In this document: in pieces, positions 31,159 to 41,171 of the stretch
How the letters are laid out: each line of letters starts with the position of its first letter
How positions within the stretch are numbered: the first letter of the stretch is position 1
Assembly (NCBI RefSeq): GCF_016925675.1
Contig: NZ_CP070506.1
Location: forward strand, 5,082,501-5,146,500
Direction of reading: 5' to 3'
DNA length: 64,000 nt
Source: Pseudomonas hygromyciniae
Lineage (GTDB): Bacteria > Pseudomonadota > Gammaproteobacteria > Pseudomonadales > Pseudomonadaceae
Position numbers and translations under genes: made by a program
Notes under the pieces: generated by a model
Database searches by the model: none
Told to the model about the DNA's origin: nothing
Seen by the model: the letters and a program-made list of their open reading frames with translations, nothing else

Positions 31159-31585
31159 AGTGGGCTCCGGGCGACAGGTAACCCCTAGTGTCGCCCAAAG
31201 TGGCGCCGGCAAACACCGTTGGTTTGTAGTGACATCCGCCCAGCCGGCGACAACCGGCGTGTATCACTGCTGCAACAGCACTTTAGTACTAACCCTATTA
31301 TGCAGCCCAAACCATTTCGCGATTAACCCGCCCTTGGACCTTGCATCGCAACAGCCACTCTTGAGCGAGCATTTAACAGCACGCGGTTAACCCTTTAAAA
31401 GAGAAAGAAAATCGGCTGAGGGAAGAAAACGCCGCCTGTTATCCATCTCGCAAACCGACTAAAAATCATCGTTATAAGTACGAAAATTCCCATCGACATT
31501 CTAGGAGCTGTCCTACACTCGATCGATACCGGCAAGGGGAGCCGCGTTACGAATAAGTCTGTGTGCGACTCATGGAGAGTTACCG
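31159..31585. other. Gene-free stretch between fpr and the LuxR-type gene
   Basis: These 427 bases hold no credible gene. They are clearly richer in A and T than the surroundings between about 31380 and 31510. A short GCCGG/CCGGC hairpin lies at 31243-31258. TAGGA and TCCTA flank a 4-base loop at 31502-31515, and the overlapping CTACACT resembles the RpoS-type -10 (CTATACT). The changed composition may mark the edge of an inserted segment carrying the LuxR gene. Confidence 0.5.
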
Positions 31586-32296
31586 ATGGTCAAATGGCGA
31601 AACACACGTCTACCTAAACTAGAGGGTGAGGATGAGGTGGCAACGATGTTCGAGGCAGCTCTGAACATCACATACGAGCTAGGCTTCGAATACTGTGGCT
31701 TTTTGATGGGATCCAATGCTCTTTACCGCCCCAACAGAAACATCCGCCTCGACAACTATCCCGATGAATGGAACAAAGTCTACCGAGCAGAAAACTACTT
31801 CGAAATGGATCCCTTGGTCTGCCATTGCAAGCGCGATGTGCTGCCGATCGTATGGGAAGAAAAAACCTTCGCGGCGGTACCGGACATGTGGGTTCACGCA
31901 CAAGCCAATGGCTTGAACCATGGCTGGTCCCAGTCAGTACATGACTTCCGCGGACTTTTCAGCATGATCAGCCTGGGCCGCCATAAGGGGCCGGTTAAAG
32001 CCCATGAACTTTACGAAAAGGCCGGCCAGGTGCTGTGGATATGTCATGCACTGCATACCGTTGCCGCTCAGTCCTATGTCAAAGAGCAGTGTTTCAACAA
32101 ATCCAACAAACTCACCAGCCGTGAGACGGAGATTCTGCAATGGTCAGCCATGGGCAAGACGGCTGCCGACATTGCAACAATTCTGTGCCTGTCCGAGCGT
32201 ACCGTTGGCTTTCATATCAGTAGCTCCATGAAGAAGCTCGGGGTCTCCAATAAGATTGCGGCAGTATTCTGCGCTGTCAGACAAGGTCTTTTCTAA
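31586..32296 (+). CDS. LuxR-type quorum-sensing regulator (solo)
   Basis: A 236-aa transcription factor with an N-terminal autoinducer-binding domain (about 20-165) and a C-terminal LuxR helix-turn-helix (about 175-236: LTSRETEIL, SERTVGFH). All six residues usually invariant in acyl-homoserine-lactone receptors are present: Trp62, Tyr66, Asp75, Pro76, Trp90 and Gly113. The region after Gly113 (WSQSVHDFRG) departs from the usual TLP type. No luxI-type synthase lies in the window, so it is a solo by present evidence and may sense external or non-cognate signals. GGAGAG precedes ATG 31586. Confidence 0.85.
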   Translation: MVKWRNTRLPKLEGEDEVATMFEAALNITYELGFEYCGFLMGSNALYRPNRNIRLDNYPDEWNKVYRAENYFEMDPLVCHCKRDVLPIVWEEKTFAAVPDMWVHAQANGLNHGWSQSVHDFRGLFSMISLGRHKGPVKAHELYEKAGQVLWICHALHTVAAQSYVKEQCFNKSNKLTSRETEILQWSAMGKTAADIATILCLSERTVGFHISSSMKKLGVSNKIAAVFCAVRQGLF

Positions 32297-32469
32297 ACGC
32301 AACCAGCCCGAACCACTAAAAACACTGAATGTAATCCCCTCGAAAAAAACGTAACATTTACGGCCAGTTCTGAGTGATAACGCAGCTCCTCAACGCCCGC
32401 GTCGCAGTTCACTCAGAAGGTACTTCGCCCCGCGAGGAACACCCGCCGATTATCCAGAGTTCCCCCGCC

Positions 32470-33595
32470 ATGCCCCCTGCTCGATAGCCCCTTCGCCCAA
32501 CTCGACCTGATCCGCCAGCCCGAGCAGCCAAATGAACCGCTGCAAGCATTCGATGCAGCCGATGAATACCTGCTTGCCTATCTGGCCGCGCAGCAGCCGG
32601 CCAGCCACACCCGCGTGCTGGTGCTCAATGACAGTTTTGGCGCACTGGCCGCCAGTCTGGAAGGGCATGTGCACGTCACCAGCAGTGGTGATTCGTTTCT
32701 GGGCACCCAGGCCTTGCAAAAAAACCTGCTGCGCAATGGCAAGGCCTTCGATGCCGTATCGCTCGTGCCCGCCAGCCAGGCATTGTGCGGGCCGTTCGAC
32801 CGCGTCCTGATCCGGGTGCCGAAAACCCTGGCGCTGCTGGAAGAACAGTTGATCCGTCTGCAAGGCCAATTGGCGCCCGGCGCCGAAGTGATCGCTGGCG
32901 CGATGGTCAAGCATCTGCCTCGGGCAGCCGGTGAACTGCTGGAGCGCTACATCGGCCCGATGCACGCCTCGCTGGCGGCGAAGAAGGCCCGGCTGCTGAT
33001 CGCCACCCTGGCCGAACGGCCTCAGGCCGTGTCGCCCTACCCCACGCGCTATCGCCTCGACGCTCCGGCCATCGAACTGCTCAACCATGCCAACGTGTTT
33101 TGCCGCGAAGGCCTGGACATCGGCACCCGCGCCTTCCTCCCGCACCTACCACAAAACCTGGGCAGCGCGCGCGTGGCAGACCTGGGTTGCGGCAATGGGG
33201 TACTGGCCATTGCCAGCGCCCTGCTCAACCCCGAAGCGCAATACACCCTGGTTGATGAGTCCTATATGGCCGTGCAATCGGCCACCGAGAACTGGCAGGC
33301 AGCGCTGGGCGAACGGGCCGTCAACATTCGTCCCGGCGATGGCCTGGCAGACCAGGAACCGCAATCGCTGGACGTGGTGCTGTGCAACCCACCGTTCCAC
33401 CAACAGCAAGTAGTGGGCGACTTCCTCGCCTGGCGCATGTTCCAGCAGGCCCGCGAAGCGTTGGTGGTCGGTGGCGCCTTGTACATCGTCGGCAACCGCC
33501 ATCTGGGTTATCACAGCAAACTGGCGCGGCTGTTCCGTGGTGTGGAGCAGGTGGCGGCGACGCCAAAGTTCGTGATCCTCAAGGCCCGCAAATAA
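32470..33595 (+). pseudogene. rlmG: RlmG 23S rRNA (guanine-N2)-methyltransferase, frameshifted at codon 3
   Basis: SAM-dependent enzyme that methylates G1835 of 23S rRNA. The frame encodes LQAFDAADEYLL, LIRVPKTLALLE, SAM motif DLGCGNGV and catalytic NPPFHQQ, as in E. coli RlmG (about 378 aa). From the expected ATG 32470 the sequence is ATG, five C, TGCTC, which reads MPPAR then stop. With four C residues it reads MPLLDSPFAQLDL and gives 374 aa, the family length. So there is a one-base insertion in a C-run (32473-32477). The only start in the intact frame is GTG 32615, which would drop 48 residues. It may be a sequencing error, a real null, or a slippery tract. Confidence 0.8.
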
Positions 33596-33603
33596 TCCCA
33601 GGC

Positions 33604-33628
33604 AAAAAAAACCCTCCGCAAGGAGGGT
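33604..33628 (-). terminator. Intrinsic terminator of the cioAB operon
   Basis: On the minus strand ACCCTCC pairs with GGAGGGT around a TTGC loop, followed by eight T residues. It lies about 18 bases after the DUF2474 stop. Confidence 0.92.
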
Positions 33629-33645
33629 CATAAAACCGCAGGATG

Positions 33646-33813
33646 TCAGTGGGTGCTCAAGCCTGCAGCGTTCATGAACATGCGCATCAGGCTAGCCACC
33701 ACGAACAGGGCCAGGACGCTGCCGGTCCAGATCATCGCCAGCCAGCCCAGGCGCTGCCAGAGCGGCTTTTTCTCGGCCTGTTCGATGTCGTCCAGTGAAG
33801 GTTTACCGCTCAT
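33646..33813 (-). CDS. DUF2474 small subunit of cyanide-insensitive oxidase
   Basis: A 55-aa single-pass membrane peptide, MSGKPSLDDIEQAEKKP then WQRLGWLAMIWTGS, with one hydrophobic segment at about residues 22-42. It is the typical third gene of CIO operons, comparable in role to CydX of cytochrome bd: a small accessory subunit for stability. The ATG at 33813 sits just after the cioB stop, and its ribosome site AGGAGG overlaps that stop, so translation is probably coupled. It is too short for many gene callers. Confidence 0.85.
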   Translation of the reverse strand: MSGKPSLDDIEQAEKKPLWQRLGWLAMIWTGSVLALFVVASLMRMFMNAAGLSTH

Positions 33814-33825
33814 GGTGCAGGCCTC

Positions 33826-34833
33826 CTAGTGATAGCCGTCTTCATGGGTCACCTTGCCGCGGAACACGTAGTAGCTCCAGAAGGTGTAGCCCAGGATGAA
33901 TGGGATGATGAACAGCGTACCCACCAGCATGAAGCCCTGGCTTTGTGGCGGCGCGGCAGCGTCCCAGATCGAGACCGACGGCGGGATGATGTTTGGCCAC
34001 AGGCTGATGCCCAGGCCGCTGTAGCCCAGGAAGATCAGCACCAGCGTCAACAGGAATGGCGCGTAATGGGCATTGCGGGCCACGGCACGCACCAGGGCGT
34101 ACATGGTCACCAGCACCAGGATCGGCACCGGCAGGAACCAGAACAGGTTCGGCAGGGTGAACCAGCGCGAGGCGATGTCCGGGTGGGCCAGGGGCGTCCA
34201 GATGCTGACAATGCCAATCACTGCCAACACTACGAACGCCAGGGGCCGCGCCAGATTGTGCATCTGCTCCTGCAACTTGCCTTCAGTCTTCATGATCAGC
34301 CAGGTGCAACCCAGCAGGGCATAGGCCACGATCAAGGCCACACCGCAAAACAAAGCAAACGGTGAGAACCAGTCCAATGAGCCGCCGGCGAACTGGCGGT
34401 CAACCACCGGAATGCCTTCAATGAATGCCCCCAGCGCCACGCCCTGGAAGAAAGTGGCCGCCAGCGAGCCGCCGATAAACGCCTTGTCCCACAGGTGGCG
34501 TTTGTCATCCTTGGCCTTGAAACGGAACTCAAAAGCCACGCCACGGAAGATCAGGCCGATCAGCATCAGGATCAGCGGCAGGTACAGCGCCGAAAGCACC
34601 ACCGAGTAGGCCAGCGGGAACGCGCCGAACAACGCCGCGCCCCCCAGTACCAACCAGGTTTCGTTGCCGTCCCACACCGGTGCGACGGTGTTCATCATCA
34701 CGTCGCGGTCAGTCTTGCCTGGGATAAACGGAAAGAGAATGCCGATCCCCAGGTCGAAGCCATCCATGACCACGTACATCATGATGCCGAAGATGATAAT
34801 CACGGCCCAGATCAGCGGAAGATCAATACCCAT
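33826..34833 (-). CDS. cioB: Cyanide-insensitive quinol oxidase subunit II (CioB, CydB family)
   Basis: A 335-aa integral membrane subunit of the bd-type quinol oxidase. It begins MGIDLPLIWAVIIIFGIMMY, followed by VMDGFDLGIGILFPF with the conserved CydB motif, and ends GKVTHEDGYH. Eight to nine hydrophobic segments are visible. It pairs with CioA to reduce O2 to water without pumping protons. The start ATG 34833 is 3 bases after the cioA stop, with AAGGGG overlapping the cioA end, so it is coupled. Confidence 0.94.
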   Translation of the reverse strand: MGIDLPLIWAVIIIFGIMMYVVMDGFDLGIGILFPFIPGKTDRDVMMNTVAPVWDGNETWLVLGGAALFGAFPLAYSVVLSALYLPLILMLIGLIFRGVAFEFRFKAKDDKRHLWDKAFIGGSLAATFFQGVALGAFIEGIPVVDRQFAGGSLDWFSPFALFCGVALIVAYALLGCTWLIMKTEGKLQEQMHNLARPLAFVVLAVIGIVSIWTPLAHPDIASRWFTLPNLFWFLPVPILVLVTMYALVRAVARNAHYAPFLLTLVLIFLGYSGLGISLWPNIIPPSVSIWDAAAPPQSQGFMLVGTLFIIPFILGYTFWSYYVFRGKVTHEDGYH

Positions 34834-34836
34834 GAC

Positions 34837-36276
34837 TCAATTCCCCTTGTTCAGAGTGTCGCCGTGATCGGCGTCGCCGCTGTCATCGGCCGCCGACAAT
34901 GGACGCGCCGGGGTGCGTTGCTGCCCGGGGCCGCCGTGGGCTGGCTCGGTGCTTTCGTGGGTGACCGGGCCTTTGCGCACCAGGCGCATCATGTAGCCCA
35001 GGCCGGCACCGAACAGCGCGAAATACACCACCACAAACAGCGCCAGGGTGATGCTCATCTGCACAAAACTGTGGTTGGAAGAGGCGTCTGCCGTGCGCAT
35101 CAAGCCGTAGACCACCCAGGGCTGGCGCCCGATTTCGGTGGTGAACCAGCCGGCCAGGATCGCAACCAACCCCGACGGGCCCATCCACAGCGCCAGGTAC
35201 AGGAACGGTTTGTTGGTGTACAGCCTGTCGCCCTTGCGCAGCCAGAGGCTGAACAGGCCGGTGAGGATCATCAGCATGCCCAGGCCGACCATGATGCGGA
35301 ACGACCAGAATACGATGGTCGAGTTGGCGCGATCCTCAGGCGGGAACTCCTTGAGGGCCGGCACTTGCTTGTCCAGGGAGTGGGTGAGGATCAGGCTGCC
35401 CAGGTAGGGAATCTCCACTTTGTACTTGGTGCGCTCTTCCTTCATGTCCGGCCAGCCGAACAGGATCAGCGGGGTCGGCTCGTTACCGACGTTTTCCCAG
35501 TGACCTTCAATCGCAGCAATTTTCGCCGGCTGATGCTTGAGGGTGTTGAGGCCGTGGAAGTCACCGATCACCGCCTGGATCGGCGCAACGATCAGCGCCA
35601 TCCACATCGCCATCGACAGCATGGTGCGGATTGCCGGAGTGTCCTTGCCCCGCAGCAGGTGCCAGGCCGCCGAGGAGCCGACGAAGAACGCCGTGGCGAC
35701 AAACGCTGCGGTGGCCATATGCGCCAGGCGGTAGGGGAACGAGGGGTTGAAGATCACGGCCAGCCAATCGGTGGGGATCACCCGGCCATCGATGATTTCA
35801 AAGCCTTGCGGCGTCTGCATCCAGCTGTTGGAGGCGAGGATCCAGAACGTCGAGATCAAGGTACCGACGGCCACCATCACCGTGGCAAAGAAGTGCAACT
35901 TGCGCCCGACCTTATTCCAGCCGAACAGCATCACCCCCAGAAAACCCGCTTCGAGGAAAAACGCGGTGAGCACTTCGTAGGTCAGCAAGGGCCCCGTGAC
36001 GGAACCGGCGAAGTCCGAGAAGCGGCTCCAGTTGGTGCCGAACTGATAGGCCATGACCAAGCCCGAGACCACCCCCATGCCGAAGTTGACGGCAAAGATC
36101 TTCGACCAGAAATGGTAGAGGTCACGGTAGGTATCGTTGTGGGTCTTGAGCCACAGGCCTTCCAGTACCGCCAGGTAACTGGCCAGGCCAATGGTGATGG
36201 CCGGGAACAGGATATGGAACGAGATGGTGAACGCGAATTGAATTCGGGCGAGATCGAGCGCCTCCAAACCGAACAT
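34837..36276 (-). CDS. cioA: Cyanide-insensitive quinol oxidase subunit I (CioA, CydA family)
   Basis: A 479-aa haem-bearing subunit (from ATG 36276, MFGLEALDLARIQFAF). The N-terminal His of FHILFPAITIG is a haem ligand, and GRQPW lies in the short quinol loop. Lack of the long Q-loop insertion marks the CIO type, which tolerates cyanide. GAGG precedes the start; the extension in the longer frame is not conserved. Together with cioB and DUF2474 it forms one operon. A perfect ANR/FNR-type box lies 157 bases upstream (36433-36446), and in P. aeruginosa ANR represses cioAB. Confidence 0.94.
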   Translation of the reverse strand: MFGLEALDLARIQFAFTISFHILFPAITIGLASYLAVLEGLWLKTHNDTYRDLYHFWSKIFAVNFGMGVVSGLVMAYQFGTNWSRFSDFAGSVTGPLLTYEVLTAFFLEAGFLGVMLFGWNKVGRKLHFFATVMVAVGTLISTFWILASNSWMQTPQGFEIIDGRVIPTDWLAVIFNPSFPYRLAHMATAAFVATAFFVGSSAAWHLLRGKDTPAIRTMLSMAMWMALIVAPIQAVIGDFHGLNTLKHQPAKIAAIEGHWENVGNEPTPLILFGWPDMKEERTKYKVEIPYLGSLILTHSLDKQVPALKEFPPEDRANSTIVFWSFRIMVGLGMLMILTGLFSLWLRKGDRLYTNKPFLYLALWMGPSGLVAILAGWFTTEIGRQPWVVYGLMRTADASSNHSFVQMSITLALFVVVYFALFGAGLGYMMRLVRKGPVTHESTEPAHGGPGQQRTPARPLSAADDSGDADHGDTLNKGN

Positions 36277-36619
36277 AAGTCTTCCTCTGTCAGGTAATAC
36301 CGGCTGCTGGCTGGTGGCCTGCACCCACTGCCCCCACGGATATGGAGTGTGGCGAATTGCAATTCGTTCTTTTTTTACCAACCACGTAGGGATTCTGGCC
36401 TTTTGGCCGCCATACCAACGCCCCAATAAGCATTGATCTGGATCAAGCAACGATGAAAGAGTAGTCCCATTTTCCGGCTTGGACTGTGTGGTCTTTTGCC
36501 GCGTGACAGGATGACTCAGCGAAATAGATGCCTTGCTAAGGATATTTCCTTGGCAGCAACTATTTGTTACAGCTTGATGCTAATCTCGGCGCTTCCCAGG
36601 TTCAGTCCAGTCCTTGCCG
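36277..36619. other. Divergent regulatory region between cioA and an MFS gene
   Basis: These 343 bases contain no gene. They hold the ANR-type box (36433-36446) and AT-rich sequence around 36350-36380 and 36540-36590, the probable promoters for the leftward cio operon and the rightward MFS gene. No other convincing repeat or hairpin was seen. Confidence 0.6.
36433..36446. promoter_or_regulatory. ANR/FNR box upstream of cioA
   Basis: TTGATCTGGATCAA is a perfect TTGAT-N4-ATCAA palindrome, the consensus for the oxygen-responsive regulator ANR. It lies 157 bases from the cioA start and 174 from the MFS gene. ANR repression of cioAB in low oxygen is known in P. aeruginosa; here it is inferred. 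Confidence 0.8.
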
Positions 36620-37852
36620 ATGCCCAGTGAAACCCCGCTGCTGTTACGTCATCACCGCCCGTTTATTGCGTTTTGGCTGGCCCGGATTTTTACCGCCAGC
36701 GGCTTCCAGATGCTCACCGTGGCCATCGGCTGGAACCTCTACCAACTGACGGGCAATGTGCTGGACCTGGGGTTGGTAGGCCTGGTGGAGTTTGTGCCGC
36801 GGGTGCTGTTCATGCTGCACACAGGGCACGTGGCCGATCGTTACGAACGACGCAGAGTCGCCGCCATTTGCCAGACGTTGCAGGCGTTAATCGCCTTGGT
36901 GTTGGTCATTGGCAGCCTGACGGACAATGTCACCCGCGAGATGATTTTTATCCTCGCCTTCCTGCTGGGCGCAGCCCGCTCCTTCGAACTGCCCACCACC
37001 CAGGCCCTGCTACCGAGCATCGTGCCCAGTGCCCTGTTCCCACGGGCGGTGGCGGCGGCGCAGTCGGCCCAGCAATCGGCAACCATCGTCGCGCCGGCAC
37101 TGGGCGGCCTGCTCTATGCCTTCGGCAGCGCCTGGGTGTATGGCCCGACCGTATTGCTGTACCTGATTGCCTGCCTGCTGACCCTCAACCTGCCCGCCCG
37201 ACAGACCCCGCTGAACAAGGGCAAGGCGACGCTGGACTCGTTGCTGGCAGGGATTCGTTTTATCCGCAGCCGACCGGACATCCTCGGGGCGATTTCCCTG
37301 GACTTGTTCGCCGTGCTGCTGGGCGGCGCCACGGCGTTGCTGCCGGTGTTTGCCAAGGACATCCTGCTGACCGGCCCCTGGGGCCTGGGACTGCTGCGCT
37401 CGGCGCCGGCGGTTGGGGCGCTGGTGATGTCATTGTGGCTGGCGCGGTTTGCCGTGGATCGGCATGTGGGCCGCGTGATGTTTACCGCTGTCGGCGTGTT
37501 TGGCGTGGCGACCATTGCCTTTGGCCTGTCCACCTCGTTCTGGTTCTCGCTGGCGGTGCTGGTGGTACTGGGGGCGGCGGACATGATCAGCATGGTGATC
37601 CGCGCGTCATTCGTGCAGCTGGAAACCCCCGACGAAATGCGCGGGCGGGTCAGTGCAGTCAATGGCTTGTTTATCGGGGCGTCCAATCAGTTGGGCGAGT
37701 TCGAGTCCGGCGTCACCGCCCACTGGCTGGGCACGGTGCCCGCCGTGGTGCTGGGCGGGGTCGGCACGCTGGTGGTGACCGGAGTGTGGATCAAGCTGTT
37801 CCCGACGCTGGCCAAGCGGGACCGCATGCATACCCCACCCGAAACGCCCTGA
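36620..37852 (+). CDS. MFS transporter (EntS/enterobactin-exporter-like)
   Basis: A 410-aa, roughly 12-helix MFS protein. It starts MPSETPLLLRHHRPFIAFWL and includes the typical DRYERRRV loop after helix 2 (residues about 75-82). The type resembles the DHA3/EntS group of exporters. I start at ATG 36620 rather than the TTG two codons earlier, for a normal N terminus; the ribosome site is weak in both cases. The substrate is unknown. It stands alone, divergent from cioA, and is followed by an IS3 element. Confidence 0.85.
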   Translation: MPSETPLLLRHHRPFIAFWLARIFTASGFQMLTVAIGWNLYQLTGNVLDLGLVGLVEFVPRVLFMLHTGHVADRYERRRVAAICQTLQALIALVLVIGSLTDNVTREMIFILAFLLGAARSFELPTTQALLPSIVPSALFPRAVAAAQSAQQSATIVAPALGGLLYAFGSAWVYGPTVLLYLIACLLTLNLPARQTPLNKGKATLDSLLAGIRFIRSRPDILGAISLDLFAVLLGGATALLPVFAKDILLTGPWGLGLLRSAPAVGALVMSLWLARFAVDRHVGRVMFTAVGVFGVATIAFGLSTSFWFSLAVLVVLGAADMISMVIRASFVQLETPDEMRGRVSAVNGLFIGASNQLGEFESGVTAHWLGTVPAVVLGGVGTLVVTGVWIKLFPTLAKRDRMHTPPETP

Positions 37853-37934
37853 ACCTGTAGGAGCCGGCTTGAACTGGCCTAATGATCCCGGACACCTCTT
37901 AAGGGCGATATGATTCGCCCAACCAGGAGGTTCC

Positions 37935-39082
<1,148 letters not shown>

Positions 39083-39120
39083 TTACCGTAGTCGGTGTCC
39101 GGAAAAACTTGACCAGAACA

Positions 39121-39210
39121 GCTTGCCGGCGAAAAACCAGAGAGCAACACGGGCCACCAGACACCCCGCGTTATCGTTGACGACTTTCGCCGGCAAGCCG
39201 GCTCCTACAG
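39121..39210. repeat. Right half of the REPIN split by the IS3 element
   Basis: GCTTGCCGGCGAA begins directly at the IS end. Together with 37855-37869 (CTGTAGGAGCCGGCT) it restores a REP of the GAGCCGGCTTGCCGGCGAA type. The intact partner copy reads CGCCGGCAAGCCGGCTCCTACAG at the right. Confidence 0.85.
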
Positions 39211-39217
39211 AGGGCCA

Positions 39218-39664
39218 TCATTGGATGCGCAACTGAGTCTTCAGGGTATTGCGGGGCACATTGATCGACGTGTTGCTGTACTCGAACCAGCCCGCGGCGC
39301 GGATATTCACGTCAAATACATAGATGTAGCCCATCAACGTGCCAGCGCCATTGCAGGCCTGGCTGATGGAGCCCACCTGGCAGATCGCCGTTTTCTGCCC
39401 TGCAAGCCGCGCCCCATCAAAGGTGGCGATGGAATTATTGCCCAGCCCCACTTCCATCACCGAAACCCGCGTCAGGCCACGATGCTCGCACCGCCGGGTG
39501 CTCTCGACGCCGTCGGCGATGGACTCGCTGCACACCTGGGATTGCACCTTGAAGACCCGCACCTCGCTCAAGGCCGGTGCAGGCGCGCCCCATGCCGGTG
39601 CCGCCGCCGGCCACAGGCCAATACAGGCGAACGGAGCTAGACTCCACGCGATGGCTTTTTTCAT
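39218..39664 (-). CDS. Secreted hypothetical protein (DUF4879/YolA-like?)
   Basis: A 148-aa protein from ATG 39664 with a signal peptide (MKKAIAWSLAPFACIGLWPA, cut near PAWGA). The mature part has four Cys residues, probably two disulfides, and motifs VMEVGLGNNSIATFDGARL and CNGAGTLMGYIYVFDV. This recalls the DUF4879 (Bacillus YolA) family, but from memory, so treat the family as tentative. The longer open frame adds 45 residues before the signal peptide and is not credible. The function is unknown. Confidence 0.65.
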   Translation of the reverse strand: MKKAIAWSLAPFACIGLWPAAAPAWGAPAPALSEVRVFKVQSQVCSESIADGVESTRRCEHRGLTRVSVMEVGLGNNSIATFDGARLAGQKTAICQVGSISQACNGAGTLMGYIYVFDVNIRAAGWFEYSNTSINVPRNTLKTQLRIQ

Positions 39665-39802
39665 GCTTTGGATGACCCTGGACTGAACGTCGACGGAGTA
39701 TGCCCCAAGGCCACACTCAACAAAACCGAGGCCGGACGCCACAGGCCGCCGACCTGCTGGTATGATGCGCCGCTTTTTCCGATCCTCTGTAGAAAACACG
39801 CG

Positions 39803-39859
39803 GCGCTTGGCGCAGTTTGTGCTTTGACTTTGAGGTCAACAAATCACGGCGCCAAGCGC
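39803..39859 (+). promoter_or_regulatory. Structured leader hairpin of the purine permease gene
   Basis: GCGCTTGGCGC (39803-39813) and GCGCCAAGCGC (39849-39859) form an 11-bp perfect stem. Inside it TTTG (39816-39819) can pair with CAAA (39840-39843), and TTGAC (39824-39828) with GTCAA (39835-39839), giving a three-step hairpin with asymmetric internal loops. It ends 5 bases before AGGGAG, the ribosome site of the permease at 39876. Position and structure suggest a cis-acting RNA, possibly purine-sensing. No T-tract follows, so it is not a plain terminator. Confidence 0.6.
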
Positions 39860-39875
39860 GCCACAGGGAGCAGGC

Positions 39876-41171
39876 ATGCTGGAAAAGCTGTTTCAACTCA
39901 AGGCACACAACACCAACGTGCGTACCGAGATTCTGGCCGGTATCACGACATTCCTGGCCATGGCCTACATCCTGTTCGTCAACCCGAGCATCCTCGGCGA
40001 GACCGGCATGGACAAGGGCGCGCTGTTTGTCGCTACCTGCCTGGCGGCGGCCATCGGCTCGACGATCATGGGCCTGATCGCCAACTACCCGATTGCCCTG
40101 GCACCGGGCATGGGCCTGAACGCCTTCTTTACCTACACCGTCGTGCTGCATCTGGGGCATACCTGGCAAGTGGCGCTCGGCGCGGTATTTATCTCCGCCG
40201 TGCTGTTTTTCCTGCTGTCGATCTTCCGCATCCGCGAATGGATCATCAATGCCATCCCCCTGCCCCTGCGTTCGGCGATTGCCGCCGGTATCGGCCTGTT
40301 CCTGGCGCTGATCGCCCTGCATAACGCAGGGATCGTGGTCAGCAACCCGGCGACTATGCTGGGCATGGGCGACCTGGCAAAGCCGGCGCCGATCCTGGCC
40401 ACCCTGGGTTTCTTCCTGATCGTGGCCCTGGAAGCCCTGAAAGTGCGCGGTGCAGTGTTGATCGGCATCCTCGCGGTGACCGTCGCTGCCATCGCGCTCG
40501 GCGTGACCCCCTTCGGCGGCGTGGTTTCGATGCCTCCGTCCCTGGCTCCGACCTTCCTGCAACTGGATATCGCCGGCGCCCTCGACGTAGGCTTGATCAG
40601 CGTGATCTTCGCCTTCCTGTTCGTTGATCTGTTCGACAATTCCGGCACCCTGATCGGCGTCGCCAAGCGCGCCGGCCTGATGGGCAAGGACGGCCACATG
40701 CCGAAAATGGGGCGCGCCCTGATCGCCGACAGCACCGCGGCCATGGCCGGTTCGCTGCTGGGTACCTCGACCACCACCAGCTACATCGAGTCGGCTGCTG
40801 GCGTGAGTGCCGGCGGCCGCACGGGCCTGACCGCCATCGTGGTGGCGATCATGTTCCTGCTGGCGCTGTTCTTCTCGCCACTGGCGGCCAGCGTCCCGGC
40901 GTTTGCCACCGCTCCCGCGCTGCTGTTTGTCGCGGTGCTGATGACCTCGGGCCTGGCGGAAATCGACTGGGACGATATTACTGTTGCCGCACCGGTGGTG
41001 ATCACCGCCCTGGCGATGCCCTTCACTTACTCCATCGCCAATGGCATCGCCTTCGGCTTCATCGCCTGGACCGGTATCAAGCTGCTTACAGGCCGCTACC
41101 GTGAACTCAACCCAGCGCTGGTGATCCTGTCGATCCTGTTCGTGATCAAGCTAGGCTGGTTCCCCGCATGA
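39876..41171 (+). CDS. AzgA-type NCS2 purine permease
   Basis: A 431-aa purine permease of the AzgA/PbuG/GhxP group. It starts [20 protein letters not shown]; the family motif ILFVNPSIL and [16 protein letters not shown] (helix 3) are clear, and later [10 protein letters not shown] and [10 protein letters not shown] line the substrate site. About 12 to 14 membrane segments. Substrates should be hypoxanthine, guanine or adenine. The stop overlaps the trmA start by 4 bases (ATGA), so both are cotranscribed. The leader carries a strong hairpin (39803-39859). Confidence 0.93.
   Translation: MLEKLFQLKAHNTNVRTEILAGITTFLAMAYILFVNPSILGETGMDKGALFVATCLAAAIGSTIMGLIANYPIALAPGMGLNAFFTYTVVLHLGHTWQVALGAVFISAVLFFLLSIFRIREWIINAIPLPLRSAIAAGIGLFLALIALHNAGIVVSNPATMLGMGDLAKPAPILATLGFFLIVALEALKVRGAVLIGILAVTVAAIALGVTPFGGVVSMPPSLAPTFLQLDIAGALDVGLISVIFAFLFVDLFDNSGTLIGVAKRAGLMGKDGHMPKMGRALIADSTAAMAGSLLGTSTTTSYIESAAGVSAGGRTGLTAIVVAIMFLLALFFSPLAASVPAFATAPALLFVAVLMTSGLAEIDWDDITVAAPVVITALAMPFTYSIANGIAFGFIAWTGIKLLTGRYRELNPALVILSILFVIKLGWFPA

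Noticed and set aside
39824..39839. TTGAC-N6-GTCAA as an ANR/FNR box in the purine permease leader
   Set aside because: The spacer is 6, not 4, bases and the half-sites lie inside a larger hairpin, so they are better explained as RNA pairing.
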